This document shows positions 50,783 through 59,378 of a stretch of DNA of 64,000 nucleotides, piece by piece. A program made the translations under genes and the position numbers. Each line of letters opens with the position of its first letter. The stretch's first letter is position 1. The notes under the pieces were generated by a model. The model worked only from the letters and a program-made list of their open reading frames with translations. It had not been told where the DNA came from and did no database searches. The DNA is from Physcousia sp015060555 (GTDB lineage: Bacteria > Bacteroidota > Bacteroidia > Bacteroidales > Bacteroidaceae): the NCBI GenBank assembly GCA_015060555.1, contig SUYG01000016.1:1-64000 (forward strand), given 5' to 3'.

Positions 50783-53719
50783 ATGAATTTGAGACAATTG
50801 ATGGCGGTGGGTCTTGCACTCATCGCCATCGCTTTTTTCCCGAACACTGCTGTTGCACAGTGGTTTAACGTACGTGGGACCGTCTATGAGAGTTCCACGC
50901 TGAAGCCATTGCCCGGTGCCAACGTGCAGGTGAACGATTCAACGGGAAAAATGGTAGCGGGCAGACAGAGCCGCGACAACGGACAATTCATGATTCCAGG
51001 TGTGCCCGTGGGCAACTACACCCTGAAGGTGTCTTTTATGGGTTTCAAGACGCAGTCGTTCCAGCTCACCCTGAAAGGTAAAGGCGGCAACAAGAAAGTA
51101 CAGGACATCCTGCTGAAGGAGGATGCTACGCTCATGGCAGAGGCCGTCGTGGAAGGGAAGATGCCAGAGATGGTAGTCGTGGATGACACGGTGATGTACA
51201 ACGCCTCGGCCTTCTCGCTGCCACCGGGGTCGATGGCTGAAGACCTGCTGAAGAAGTTGCCGGGCATCGTCATTGACGAAGACGGCAAGATTACGCACAA
51301 CGGCAAAGAGGTAAGACAGATACTGGTGGATGGCAAGACCTTCTTCAACAACAACCGCGAGCTGGTGCTGAAGAACATCCCCGCAGAAATCATTGACAAA
51401 GTGAAGGCATACGACAAGCAGAGCGATCTGGCACGCATCACCGGCATTGATGACGGCGAAGAGCAGACGGTACTGGACCTGGAAATCAAGAAAGACAAGA
51501 ACCGAGGGTGGTTCGGTCAGGTCATGGGCGGCTACGGCACCGAGAAGCGCTACCAAGGGCGTGCCAACGTGAACCGCTTTCTGGACAAGCAGAAAGCCAG
51601 CGTCGTGGGCAATGCCAACAACACCAACGGCAATGGCATGCAAGACAACCAGGACGCAGCAGCGAGCCTGAATCTGGAATGGGACAAGCTGGAACTGAAC
51701 GGCGGTGTAACAGGACGTTTCAACCAAGCACATGGCAGCTCGTGGAGCAACTCTCAGAATTTCGAGAACCGCAATGCCGCCTATAGCAATCGCGCCAGCA
51801 ACAACAACAGCCACAGCAATGCCTTCGAGACACGATGGATGATTGAATGGAAACCCGACTCGATGACGAACATCATCGTGCGCCCCCAGTTCAACCTCAA
51901 CCACAGCGGCAGCGACAGTCGCAGTGAAAGCGCCACCTTCAAGGAGAACCCCTACAACTATGTCAGCGACCCGCTCAAGCAAATCGAAGCGCTACGCCAC
52001 ATCGGCGTGAACCACAATCTAAACGGCAACGGCAGCCACAACAAGAACATCAGCGGATCTATGTCCATCCAAGTGAACCGCCGTTTGAAGAAGCCCGGGC
52101 GCAACATCACCTTGAACCTGAGCGGCGGCCTCAACGAGAGCAAGGGAAACAGCAGCAGCTACTCGCAAATCGACTACTACCAGCTGCTGGCATACACTGG
52201 CGGCGACAGCATCTATCACAAAGTACAGTACGATGACTCGCGAAACATAGGCAAGAACTGGTCAGCGCGCTTCTCCTACACCGAGCCCCTGGCCACAGGC
52301 CAGTTCCTGCAGTTCTCGTACAACTACTCCTGGCGCTACAACGACCGCGACCGCACCGTCGCCAGCATCTTTGACCCGAGAGTCGCGGCCAACGCCCTGA
52401 ACATGGACAACTACGACGGCCATCAGGATTTGGCTACACCAGACACCGCTCAGTGCAACTACACGAAAAATCTCTATCAGAATCACGACCTGCGCCTGCA
52501 GTACCGTATCATCAACTCGAAGCTGCGCCTGAACGTCGGCCTCAACCTGCAGCCACAGGTGAACAGCGTCGATTACACAAAGGGCTGGAAGCACTACGAC
52601 CTCTCGCGCACCGTCGTGAACTGGTCGCCGACGGTGAACTTCCGCTACCGCTTCACCCGGCAGCACCAGGTAGAGGCGCGCTATGGCGGGCAGAGCGGAC
52701 AGCCCTCCATCACAGACCTCATCCCCGACACACTCTCCAATGCCAACCCGCTGAACATCCGTTTGGGAAATCCAGCCCTAAAGCCTTCCTTCACCCACAC
52801 GCTGCGCGCCGAATGGCGCCTGTCGCAGCCCGATATCCTGCGGACCTACAACTTCAACATCGAAGGGCGAGCCACGCAGAACGCCACCGCCAGCCGCACT
52901 GAATACAATGACAATACGGGCGGACGCGTGACAATGCCTGTGAACATCAACGGCAACTGGAACGGCCGTGCCAACTTTAACTTCAACACCGCCTTCCGCG
53001 ACCAGCGCTTCCGCATCAACACAAACACTTCCTATAACCACACCACCAGCAACGGCTACGTCTATCAGTCGGCAACAAAGGAGACCGTGAAGAACGTGAC
53101 CAACTCCGACAACATCAACCAAACGCTGCGTCTCTCCTACCGCGAGACCTACGAGAACGAGAACACCCTGGAAGTCAACGTCCGCGGTTCGGGAGCCTAT
53201 CACCGTGCACGTTCCACAGCCACTTCGGCCAGCAACCTGGACACTTACACCTACTCCTACGGTCTCAGCGCCATCATGAACTTCTGGTTCGGCCTGAACC
53301 TCTCCACCGACCTGAACCAAAGCAGCCGTCGCGGTTATGCAGACGAGGCCATGAACACCAATCAATGGATTTGGAATGCCCAAGCCTCCTACTCGTTCCT
53401 GAAACAGCGTCAGGCCACAGTGACGCTGCGCTGGAACGACATCCTCAAGCAGCGTGATATGGTCAACCGTTCCATCTCTGCCACCTCACGCACCGACTCC
53501 GACAGCGAGCGCGTGGTATCTTACGTGATGCTGTCCTTCACCTATCGCTTCCATGTCTTTGGTGGACGCAATATGAATGGAGACCGCCAGCGTCGAGGCC
53601 GCAACCGCGATGAAGACTTCGACGGCGGCGACCGTGGCTCCCGTGGCGACGGTGGCGGATTTGGTGGCGGTCGCGGCGGCTTCGGAGGACCTGGAGGCGG
53701 TCGCGGCGGAGAGATGTAA
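50783..53719 (+). CDS. Large outer-membrane beta-barrel protein (TonB-receptor-like)
   Basis: The 978-residue protein begins with a signal peptide (LIAIAFFPNTAVAQ) and a carboxypeptidase-regulatory-like beta-sandwich (about residues 30-105: VRGTVYESSTLKPLPGANVQ). A plug-like region follows (MAEDLLKKLPGIVIDEDGKI, EVRQILVDGKTFF), then a long Asn/Ser/Tyr-rich barrel (OMP_b-brl_3 type). The tail is Gly/Arg/Asp-rich (GGGFGGGRGGFGGPGGGRGG) after the last strand. No SusD partner is adjacent, so a role in polysaccharide import is not supported; the ligand is unknown. Confidence 0.88.
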   Translation: MNLRQLMAVGLALIAIAFFPNTAVAQWFNVRGTVYESSTLKPLPGANVQVNDSTGKMVAGRQSRDNGQFMIPGVPVGNYTLKVSFMGFKTQSFQLTLKGKGGNKKVQDILLKEDATLMAEAVVEGKMPEMVVVDDTVMYNASAFSLPPGSMAEDLLKKLPGIVIDEDGKITHNGKEVRQILVDGKTFFNNNRELVLKNIPAEIIDKVKAYDKQSDLARITGIDDGEEQTVLDLEIKKDKNRGWFGQVMGGYGTEKRYQGRANVNRFLDKQKASVVGNANNTNGNGMQDNQDAAASLNLEWDKLELNGGVTGRFNQAHGSSWSNSQNFENRNAAYSNRASNNNSHSNAFETRWMIEWKPDSMTNIIVRPQFNLNHSGSDSRSESATFKENPYNYVSDPLKQIEALRHIGVNHNLNGNGSHNKNISGSMSIQVNRRLKKPGRNITLNLSGGLNESKGNSSSYSQIDYYQLLAYTGGDSIYHKVQYDDSRNIGKNWSARFSYTEPLATGQFLQFSYNYSWRYNDRDRTVASIFDPRVAANALNMDNYDGHQDLATPDTAQCNYTKNLYQNHDLRLQYRIINSKLRLNVGLNLQPQVNSVDYTKGWKHYDLSRTVVNWSPTVNFRYRFTRQHQVEARYGGQSGQPSITDLIPDTLSNANPLNIRLGNPALKPSFTHTLRAEWRLSQPDILRTYNFNIEGRATQNATASRTEYNDNTGGRVTMPVNINGNWNGRANFNFNTAFRDQRFRINTNTSYNHTTSNGYVYQSATKETVKNVTNSDNINQTLRLSYRETYENENTLEVNVRGSGAYHRARSTATSASNLDTYTYSYGLSAIMNFWFGLNLSTDLNQSSRRGYADEAMNTNQWIWNAQASYSFLKQRQATVTLRWNDILKQRDMVNRSISATSRTDSDSERVVSYVMLSFTYRFHVFGGRNMNGDRQRRGRNRDEDFDGGDRGSRGDGGGFGGGRGGFGGPGGGRGGEM

Positions 53720-53749
53720 GCAAAGAGAATGCAAAAAAATCGCGTTTTA

Positions 53750-53781
53750 TTTGCACGAATAAGCAGAAAACCGTACTTTTG
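53750..53781 (+). promoter_or_regulatory. Promoter of the leu operon
   Basis: TTTG (53750-53753), 20 bp, TACTTTTG (53774-53781): an exact consensus match, 27 bp before the leader-peptide ATG. Confidence 0.85.
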
Positions 53782-53808
53782 CCCCCGATTTTAAAACATC
53801 ACCGCAAT

Positions 53809-53889
53809 ATGCATCATTCAAGCGTCATTATTCTGGCTATTCTGGACATTCGACTGCGTACAGCAATCGGAAGTGTGGTCAGTGCCTGA
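53809..53889 (+). CDS. leuL: leu operon leader peptide
   Basis: A 26-codon frame (begins MHHSSVIILAILDIRL, ends GSVVSA) in which eleven residues are Ile, Leu or Val, directly after a consensus promoter and ahead of an antiterminator/terminator pair and leuA. The composition matches branched-chain attenuation leaders: shortage of charged Ile, Leu or Val tRNA would stall the ribosome and allow read-through. The name leuL is used for its role; its sequence is not expected to match enterobacterial LeuL. Confidence 0.82.
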   Translation: MHHSSVIILAILDIRLRTAIGSVVSA

Positions 53890-53960
53890 CGCGAAGGTCA
53901 AATAGAGCAACGAAACAAAAGAGCCTTTCACACTTCCGAGTGCATGAAAGGCTTTTTTTG
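53868..53960 (+). promoter_or_regulatory. Transcription attenuator of the leu operon
   Basis: CGGAAGTGTG (53868-53877, within the last leader codons) is an exact 10-bp complement of CACACTTCCG (53929-53938). The latter forms the inner left arm and loop of the terminator AGCCTTTCA…TGAAAGGCT (53922-53952) with seven T residues. The two structures exclude each other: a ribosome reaching the leader stop covers 53868-53877 and lets the terminator form; stalling at the Ile/Leu/Val codons frees it for the antiterminator. Confidence 0.85.
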
Positions 53961-54006
53961 TTTTAAATGATAAATGACAATCATTAAATGATAACTATTA
54001 AATAGC

Positions 54007-55503
54007 ATGAGCGACAGACTTTTTATTTTCGACACAACACTGCGCGACGGCGAACAGGTGCCCGGCTGTCAATTGAACACAGTAGAGAAAATCCAGGTTG
54101 CAAAAGCACTGGAGCAGCTGGGCGTGGACGTCATCGAAGCGGGCTTCCCCATCAGCAGCCCGGGCGATTTCAGCAGTGTCATTGAGATCTCCAAGGCTGT
54201 AACATGGCCCGTCATCTGTGCACTAACCCGTGCCGTAGAACGCGACATTGATGTGGCATTTGAGGCTTTGAAGTATGCCAAGCACAAACGTATCCACACG
54301 GGCATCGGCACCAGCGATGAGCACATCCTCTATAAGTTCAACTCTACGCGCGAGGAGATTCTAGAGCGCGCCGTGGCTGCCACGCGCTATGCCAAGAAAT
54401 ATGTGGATGACGTGGAATTCTACTGCGAGGACGCCGGACGCACCGACAACGAGTACCTGGCGCGTGTCGTGGAGGCCGTCATCAAGGCCGGTGCCACCGT
54501 GGTGAACATCCCTGACACCACGGGTTACTGCCTGCCACAGGAGTATTTCGAGAAAATCAAATACCTGAAAGAGCATGTAGATGATATCGACCGCGCCATC
54601 ATCTCCACTCATTGCCACAACGACCTCGGAATGGCCACGGCCAACACCTTCAACGGTGTGATGGCTGGCGCCCGACAAGTGGAAGTGACCATCAACGGCA
54701 TCGGAGAGCGCGCTGGTAACACCTCTCTGGAAGAGATTGCGATGATCCTGAGATGCCACAAGGGATTAGGCATTGAGACCAATATCAACACACAGAAGAT
54801 CTACCCGACCTCGCGACTCGTCTCGTCGCTCATGAACATGCCGATTCAACCGAACAAAGCCATCGTGGGGCGCAATGCCTTTGCGCACAGCAGCGGCATC
54901 CATCAGGACGGCGTACTGAAAAATGTGCAGACCTACGAGATTATGGACCCCAAGGACGTGGGCATCGACGAGAATAACATCGTGCTCACCGCGCGCAGTG
55001 GTCGCGCAGCCTTGAAGCATCGCCTGCACATGAACGGCGTGGACCTCGAGGATGAAAAACTCGACAAGATTTATGAGAAGTTCTTGAATCTGGCCGACCA
55101 AAAGAAGGAGGTGACAGACGCCGACGTGCTGATGCTGGCAGGTGCCGACACCGCCGATGCCCATGCCGTGCGTCTGGATTTCCTGCAAGTGACAACAGGT
55201 AAGGGCGTGAAGAGTGTGGCCTCCATCGGTTTGGACATCAGCGGACAGAAGTTCGAGGCCGCCGCCAGTGGCAACGGCCCTGTAGATGCAGCCATCAAGG
55301 CGCTCAAGAAGATTATCATGAAGCAGATGACCCTCAAGGAGTTCACCATCCAGGCCATCTCCAAAGGCTCCGACGACGTGGGAAAGGTACACATGCAAGT
55401 GGAATACGACGGCCAGCTCTACTATGGTTTCGGTGCAAACACCGACATCGTGACCGCCAGCGTCGAGGCATATATTGACTGTATCAACAAGTTTAAGAAG
55501 TGA
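54007..55503 (+). CDS. leuA: 2-isopropylmalate synthase
   Basis: A 498-residue enzyme condensing acetyl-CoA and 2-ketoisovalerate, the first step of leucine synthesis. It has FDTTLRDGEQVPGCQLN (about residues 9-25), the HCHNDLGMATANTF metal-site motif, INGIGERAGNTSLEE, HSSGIHQDGVLKN and a full C-terminal allosteric domain for leucine feedback. First structural gene after the attenuator; leuC starts 6 bp after its stop. Confidence 0.96.
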   Translation: MSDRLFIFDTTLRDGEQVPGCQLNTVEKIQVAKALEQLGVDVIEAGFPISSPGDFSSVIEISKAVTWPVICALTRAVERDIDVAFEALKYAKHKRIHTGIGTSDEHILYKFNSTREEILERAVAATRYAKKYVDDVEFYCEDAGRTDNEYLARVVEAVIKAGATVVNIPDTTGYCLPQEYFEKIKYLKEHVDDIDRAIISTHCHNDLGMATANTFNGVMAGARQVEVTINGIGERAGNTSLEEIAMILRCHKGLGIETNINTQKIYPTSRLVSSLMNMPIQPNKAIVGRNAFAHSSGIHQDGVLKNVQTYEIMDPKDVGIDENNIVLTARSGRAALKHRLHMNGVDLEDEKLDKIYEKFLNLADQKKEVTDADVLMLAGADTADAHAVRLDFLQVTTGKGVKSVASIGLDISGQKFEAAASGNGPVDAAIKALKKIIMKQMTLKEFTIQAISKGSDDVGKVHMQVEYDGQLYYGFGANTDIVTASVEAYIDCINKFKK

Positions 55504-55508
55504 AGGCC

Positions 55509-56942
55509 ATGAAGACTTTATTCGACAAGATATGGGACGCTCATGTGGTGCAGGACATCCCCGACGGTCCTACACAACTCTATATCGACCGCCTCTACAT
55601 GCACGAGGTGACTTCTCCGCAGGCATTCGACACACTGCGCGACAAAGGCATCAAGGTGCTGCGTCCACGGCAGATCTTTGCCATGCCGGACCACAACATT
55701 CCATCGGCGCTGCCGACGGAAAATAAAAAAATAAAAGTGGAGAATGAAAAATGTATTTCACTCTCGATTGATGATGAGAAGGGGCGGAAACAAGTGGATA
55801 CGCTGAAGCGCAACTGCGCTGAGTTCGGCATCACGCACTTCGACATGGGCACGCGGGACAACGGCATCATCCATGTCGTAGGGCCGGAGAAGGGGCTGTC
55901 GCTGCCAGGCATGACGATTGTCTGCGGCGACTCTCACACCAGCACCCACGGCGCCGTAGGCGCACTGGCGATGGGCATCGGCACGAGCGAGGTGGCACAG
56001 GTGCTGGCCTCGCAATGCATCCTGCAACAGAAGCCCAAGACGATGCGCATCAACATCGAGGGCACACTCGCCAAGGGCGTTACTGCCAAGGACGTGGCCC
56101 TCTACATCATGGCTCAGATGGGCACGGGCGGTGCCACAGGCTATGCCGTGGAATACGCCGGCAGCGCCATCCGCTCGATGTCGATGGAGGGACGCCTGAC
56201 GCTCTCCAACCTCAGCATTGAGATGGGTTCCCGCGCAGGCCTCATCGCTCCCGACGAGACCACCTTTGCTTATCTGAAAGGGCGAGAATATGCGCCGAAG
56301 GGCGAGGCGTGGGACAAGGCGGTGGCAGCATGGAAACAGCTGCGCAGCGATGACGACGCCCTCTTCGACAAAGAGATTACCTATCGCGCCGAAAACATCG
56401 CGCCCCGCATCACCTACGGCACGAATCCGGGGGCAGGCATCGCCATTGACGAATGTATCCCTGCCCTGTCAGCGGCTTCAGAAGGCGTTGCCAGCGCGGC
56501 CGATCTGGCCTACATGGACTTTAAGCCCGGACAGAAGTTAGAAGGCGTGCCCGTGGACTACGTCTTCCTGGGCGCCTGCACCAACGGCCGCATCGAGGAC
56601 TTCCGCGCCTTCGCCTCTATCGTAAAAGGCCGCACGAAAGCGCCCGACGTGGTGGCGTGGCTTGTGCCTGGCTCATGGGCTGTGCGCCAGCAGATTATCG
56701 ATGAGGGCATCGACAAGATCTTGGAAGAGGCAGGCTTTGAGCTTCGCCTACCCTCCTGCTCCGCCTGCCTGGCCATGAATGCAGACAAGGTGCCCGCCGG
56801 CAAGTTGTGCATCAGCACCTCCAACCGCAACTTCGTGGGTCGCCAAGGTCCTGGAGCTCGCACCATCCTGGCAAGCCCGCTGACAGTGGCCGCTGCCGCG
56901 GTTACGGGCGTGATTACAAATCCGCGGGAGTTCATCGTTTAA
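55509..56942 (+). CDS. leuC: 3-isopropylmalate dehydratase, large subunit
   Basis: The 477-residue aconitase-family subunit isomerises 2- to 3-isopropylmalate with LeuD. It has the three cluster cysteines in GACTNGRIEDFR and LPSCSACLAMN, plus GDSHTSTHGAVGALAMGIG. The start is taken as ATG at 55509; an in-frame GTG nine bases earlier overlaps the leuA stop. Between MPDHNIPSALPT and VDTLKRNC an unusual Lys/Glu/Ser-rich stretch (ENKKIKVENEKCISLS…) replaces a shorter family loop; its AT-rich coding sequence differs from the surroundings and may be repeat-derived. Confidence 0.95.
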   Translation: MKTLFDKIWDAHVVQDIPDGPTQLYIDRLYMHEVTSPQAFDTLRDKGIKVLRPRQIFAMPDHNIPSALPTENKKIKVENEKCISLSIDDEKGRKQVDTLKRNCAEFGITHFDMGTRDNGIIHVVGPEKGLSLPGMTIVCGDSHTSTHGAVGALAMGIGTSEVAQVLASQCILQQKPKTMRINIEGTLAKGVTAKDVALYIMAQMGTGGATGYAVEYAGSAIRSMSMEGRLTLSNLSIEMGSRAGLIAPDETTFAYLKGREYAPKGEAWDKAVAAWKQLRSDDDALFDKEITYRAENIAPRITYGTNPGAGIAIDECIPALSAASEGVASAADLAYMDFKPGQKLEGVPVDYVFLGACTNGRIEDFRAFASIVKGRTKAPDVVAWLVPGSWAVRQQIIDEGIDKILEEAGFELRLPSCSACLAMNADKVPAGKLCISTSNRNFVGRQGPGARTILASPLTVAAAAVTGVITNPREFIV

Positions 56943-56984
56943 GGTTTAAAGTTTAAGGTTTAAAGTTTAAAGAATTTATTGTCC

Positions 56985-57611
56985 ATGATGAACAAGCAAT
57001 TCAATACCATCACCTCCACCTGTATCCCCATCGCCATCGACAACTGCAACACGGATCTCATCATCCCTGCCCGCTATCTGGCCAGCACCACACGCGACCC
57101 CAAGTTCTTCGGCGATGCATTCATGCACGACTTGCGCTACGATGCCAGCGGCAACGCGGTTCATGATTTCGTCATGAACAAGGAAGAATTCAGCGAGGCT
57201 CCCCATGAGGGCGTTCACGAGATCATTGTGGCAGGCAAGAACTGGGGCAGCGGTTCCTCGCGCGAACACGCCGCTTGGGCCATCGCCGGCTACGGTGTGC
57301 GCGTGGTCATCAGCAGCAGTTTTGCTGATATCCACCGCAATAACCTGCTGAACTGCTTCGTGCTGCCCGTCATCGTCAGCCCCGCTTTCCAGCAGGAGCT
57401 CTTCGAGAGCATCGCTGCCGACCCGCAGACCCAAGTGTGTGTGAATCTGCCTTCGCAGACCGTCACGAACCTCGCCACCGGGCACAGCGAACATTTCGAC
57501 ATCAACGGCTACAAGAAGTACTGTCTGATGAACGGACTGGACGATATAGATTTCTTACTAAAGAACGTGGGGACCCTCCCCCCTGCCCCTCCCTTGTATG
57601 GAGGGGAGTAG
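56985..57611 (+). CDS. leuD: 3-isopropylmalate dehydratase, small subunit
   Basis: The 208-residue swivel-domain partner of LeuC, with NTDLIIPARYL and the catalytic-site loop NWGSGSSREHAAWAI (about residues 84-98). The last residues (GTLPPAPPLYGGE) and the stop codon are supplied by a palindromic element (57571-57609), which replaces the family C-terminus. The ATG at 56985 follows a spacer of GTTTAAAGTTTAAGG repeats. Confidence 0.94.
   Translation: MMNKQFNTITSTCIPIAIDNCNTDLIIPARYLASTTRDPKFFGDAFMHDLRYDASGNAVHDFVMNKEEFSEAPHEGVHEIIVAGKNWGSGSSREHAAWAIAGYGVRVVISSSFADIHRNNLLNCFVLPVIVSPAFQQELFESIAADPQTQVCVNLPSQTVTNLATGHSEHFDINGYKKYCLMNGLDDIDFLLKNVGTLPPAPPLYGGE
57571..57609. repeat. Palindromic element at the 3' end of leuD
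   Basis: GGACCCTCCCCCCTGCCCCT followed by CCCTTGTATGGAGGGGAGT. It provides the final 13 residues and part of the stop codon of LeuD. Confidence 0.85.
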
Positions 57612-57633
57612 TCACCTGTCAAGAATAACTTTT

Positions 57634-59358
57634 ATGAACGATAGCAAACAGTCAACACATTCTGCTCCCTCCCCAACGTTCCCCTCGCCATTTGGAGAGG
57701 GGTTAGAGGTGAGGCCCGGGAGGGCGGGGGGAGAGTCTATCGAAATCATGGACACCACCCTGCGCGATGGTGAGCAGACCAGCGGTGTCAGCTTCATGCC
57801 ACATGAGAAGCTGCTAATATGCAAGGCACTGCTGGAAGAGCTCCACGTGGACCGCGTGGAGGTGGCCTCAGCACGCGTCAGCGATGGCGAACTGGAGGCC
57901 GTGCAGCGCATCACACGTTGGGCCGACAGCAAGGGCCTTCTCGACCGCGTAGAAGTCCTCGGCTTCGTCGATAATGGCAAGAGCCTCGACTGGATCGAGC
58001 GCGCCGGAGCACGCACCATCAACCTCCTCTGCAAAGGCTCACGCCGCCACTGCGAAGGACAACTGGGCAAGACGCTGGAAGAACACATTGCCGATATCCG
58101 TCGCAATGTGGAGATGGCAGCCCAGCGCGGCATCGCCGTGAACCTGTATCTGGAAGATTGGAGTGGGGGGATGAAGACTCTCCCCCATACCCCTCCCTAT
58201 CAAGGAGGGGAGTATATACCTTCTGAGACAGAGAACAATTATGTTTTCCAACTCTTAGATTCCATCAAAGATCTCATTACTCAAACACATACTACACCAT
58301 CCCTACAAGGGAGGGCGGGGGGTGGGTCCGCGGTCTCCAGAATCATGCTGCCCGACACCCTCGGCATCCTAAACCCGTTGGAGACGTTGGAGTACATGAA
58401 GCAGATGGTGGCGCGCTACCCTGGCGTACACTTCGACTTCCACGCTCACAACGACTACGATCTGGCTGTGAGCAACACCCTCGCAGCCGTCCTCGGCGGG
58501 GCACAGGGACTCCACACCACCATCAACGGATTGGGCGAACGCGCCGGAAATGCGCCGCTTGCCAGCGTGCAGGCAATCCTAAAAGACCACTTCAACGCAA
58601 AAACAAACATCAGTGAGAATCAGCTATACAAGGTAGCACACCTCATAGAGAGTTACAGTGGCATTGCCATTCCACCCAACAAACCCATCACGGGTTCGGC
58701 AGTCTTCACACAGGTGGCCGGCGTCCACGCCGACGGCGACAACAAACAAGGCCTCTACCAAAACGCGTTGAAACCAGAACGCTTCGGCCGACGTCGCGAA
58801 TACGCCCTCGGCAAAGCCAGCGGCAAGGCCAACATCCGCATGAATTTGGAGGAGCTGGGACTGGACCTCAGCGACGAAGACATGAAGAAAGTCACCGACC
58901 GCATCATTGAGCTGGGTGACAAGAAGGAACACGTCACACAGGAGGACCTGCCGTACATCATCCGCGATGTGCTCAAACACGCTGAGAGCAACGACCGCGT
59001 GCAGCTGCTGTCGTACATGGTATCTACAGCCTATGGCCTGCGGCCGATGGCTCAGGTACGCCTCCAAATCGACAACAATATCTACGAGGAAAGCGCTCAG
59101 GGCGACGGACAATATGACGCCTTCGTACGAGCCGTGAGACACATCTATCGTGACCGCCTGGGACGCGAGTTCCCATGGCTCTCCAACTATGCCGTCACCA
59201 TTCCACCCGGCGGCCGCACTGACGCACTCGTGCAAACCACCATCGAATGGGTGTTCGAGGAGAAAACCTATCGCACTCATGCCCTCGATGCTGACCAGAC
59301 AGAGGCCGCCATCAAAGCCACCATCAAGCTCCTCAACATCATCGAGCCACTTTATTAG
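57634..59358 (+). CDS. Second LeuA-like synthase (isopropylmalate/citramalate synthase family)
   Basis: A 574-residue protein with the DRE-TIM barrel (IMDTTLRDGEQTSGVSF, FDFHAHNDYDLAVSNTLA, INGLGERAGNAPLAS) and a LeuA-type C-terminal allosteric domain (about residues 450-570). It is distinct from leuA in the same operon; Bacteroidota leu operons often carry such a paralogue, which may be a citramalate synthase for isoleucine, but specificity cannot be read here. Palindromic elements are inserted at the N-terminus (57662-57738, one nested in another) and twice in the barrel (58176-58213 and 58295-58329), around a short native segment NNYVFQLLDSIKDL. Confidence 0.88.
   Translation: MNDSKQSTHSAPSPTFPSPFGEGLEVRPGRAGGESIEIMDTTLRDGEQTSGVSFMPHEKLLICKALLEELHVDRVEVASARVSDGELEAVQRITRWADSKGLLDRVEVLGFVDNGKSLDWIERAGARTINLLCKGSRRHCEGQLGKTLEEHIADIRRNVEMAAQRGIAVNLYLEDWSGGMKTLPHTPPYQGGEYIPSETENNYVFQLLDSIKDLITQTHTTPSLQGRAGGGSAVSRIMLPDTLGILNPLETLEYMKQMVARYPGVHFDFHAHNDYDLAVSNTLAAVLGGAQGLHTTINGLGERAGNAPLASVQAILKDHFNAKTNISENQLYKVAHLIESYSGIAIPPNKPITGSAVFTQVAGVHADGDNKQGLYQNALKPERFGRRREYALGKASGKANIRMNLEELGLDLSDEDMKKVTDRIIELGDKKEHVTQEDLPYIIRDVLKHAESNDRVQLLSYMVSTAYGLRPMAQVRLQIDNNIYEESAQGDGQYDAFVRAVRHIYRDRLGREFPWLSNYAVTIPPGGRTDALVQTTIEWVFEEKTYRTHALDADQTEAAIKATIKLLNIIEPLY
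57662..57738. repeat. Nested palindromic elements in the second leuA-like gene
   Basis: CTGCTCCCTCCCCAACG (57662-57678) and GGGAGGGCGGGGGGAGAGTC (57718-57737) are the two arms of an element that is continuous in uvrA at 16893-16930. Here its loop holds a second element, TTCCCCTCGCCATTTGGAGA…GGTGAGG (57679-57714), of the family found in the ABC permease at 32606-32641. Confidence 0.85.
58176..58329. repeat. Two palindromic elements in the barrel of the second leuA-like gene
   Basis: GACTCTCCCCCATACCCCTC…GGAGGGGAGT (58176-58213) and CACCATCCCTACAAGGGAGG…GGGTGGGTCC (58295-58329). Both are in frame (TLPHTPPYQGGE and TTPSLQGRAGGGS) and flank about 80 bp of native sequence, as in uvrA. Confidence 0.85.
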
Positions 59359-59365
59359 CATGAAT

Positions 59366-59375
59366 CCCCCCCCCC
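59366..59375 (+). repeat. C10 homopolymer tract before the DMT transporter gene
   Basis: Ten C residues lie between an upstream ATG (59360, followed by AAT) and the transporter ATG (59379). With ten Cs the upstream frame stops after 11 codons; loss of one C or gain of two would fuse it in frame to the transporter. Confidence 0.7.
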
Positions 59376-59378
59376 GTC

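Noticed and set aside
49433..50797. 454-codon frame opposite purA
   Set aside because: Antisense shadow of purA; no promoter or recognised domain.
50783..53719. SusC-type receptor of a polysaccharide utilisation locus
   Set aside because: No SusD-like lipoprotein or glycoside hydrolase cluster is adjacent, and the barrel is of the OMP_b-brl_3 kind.
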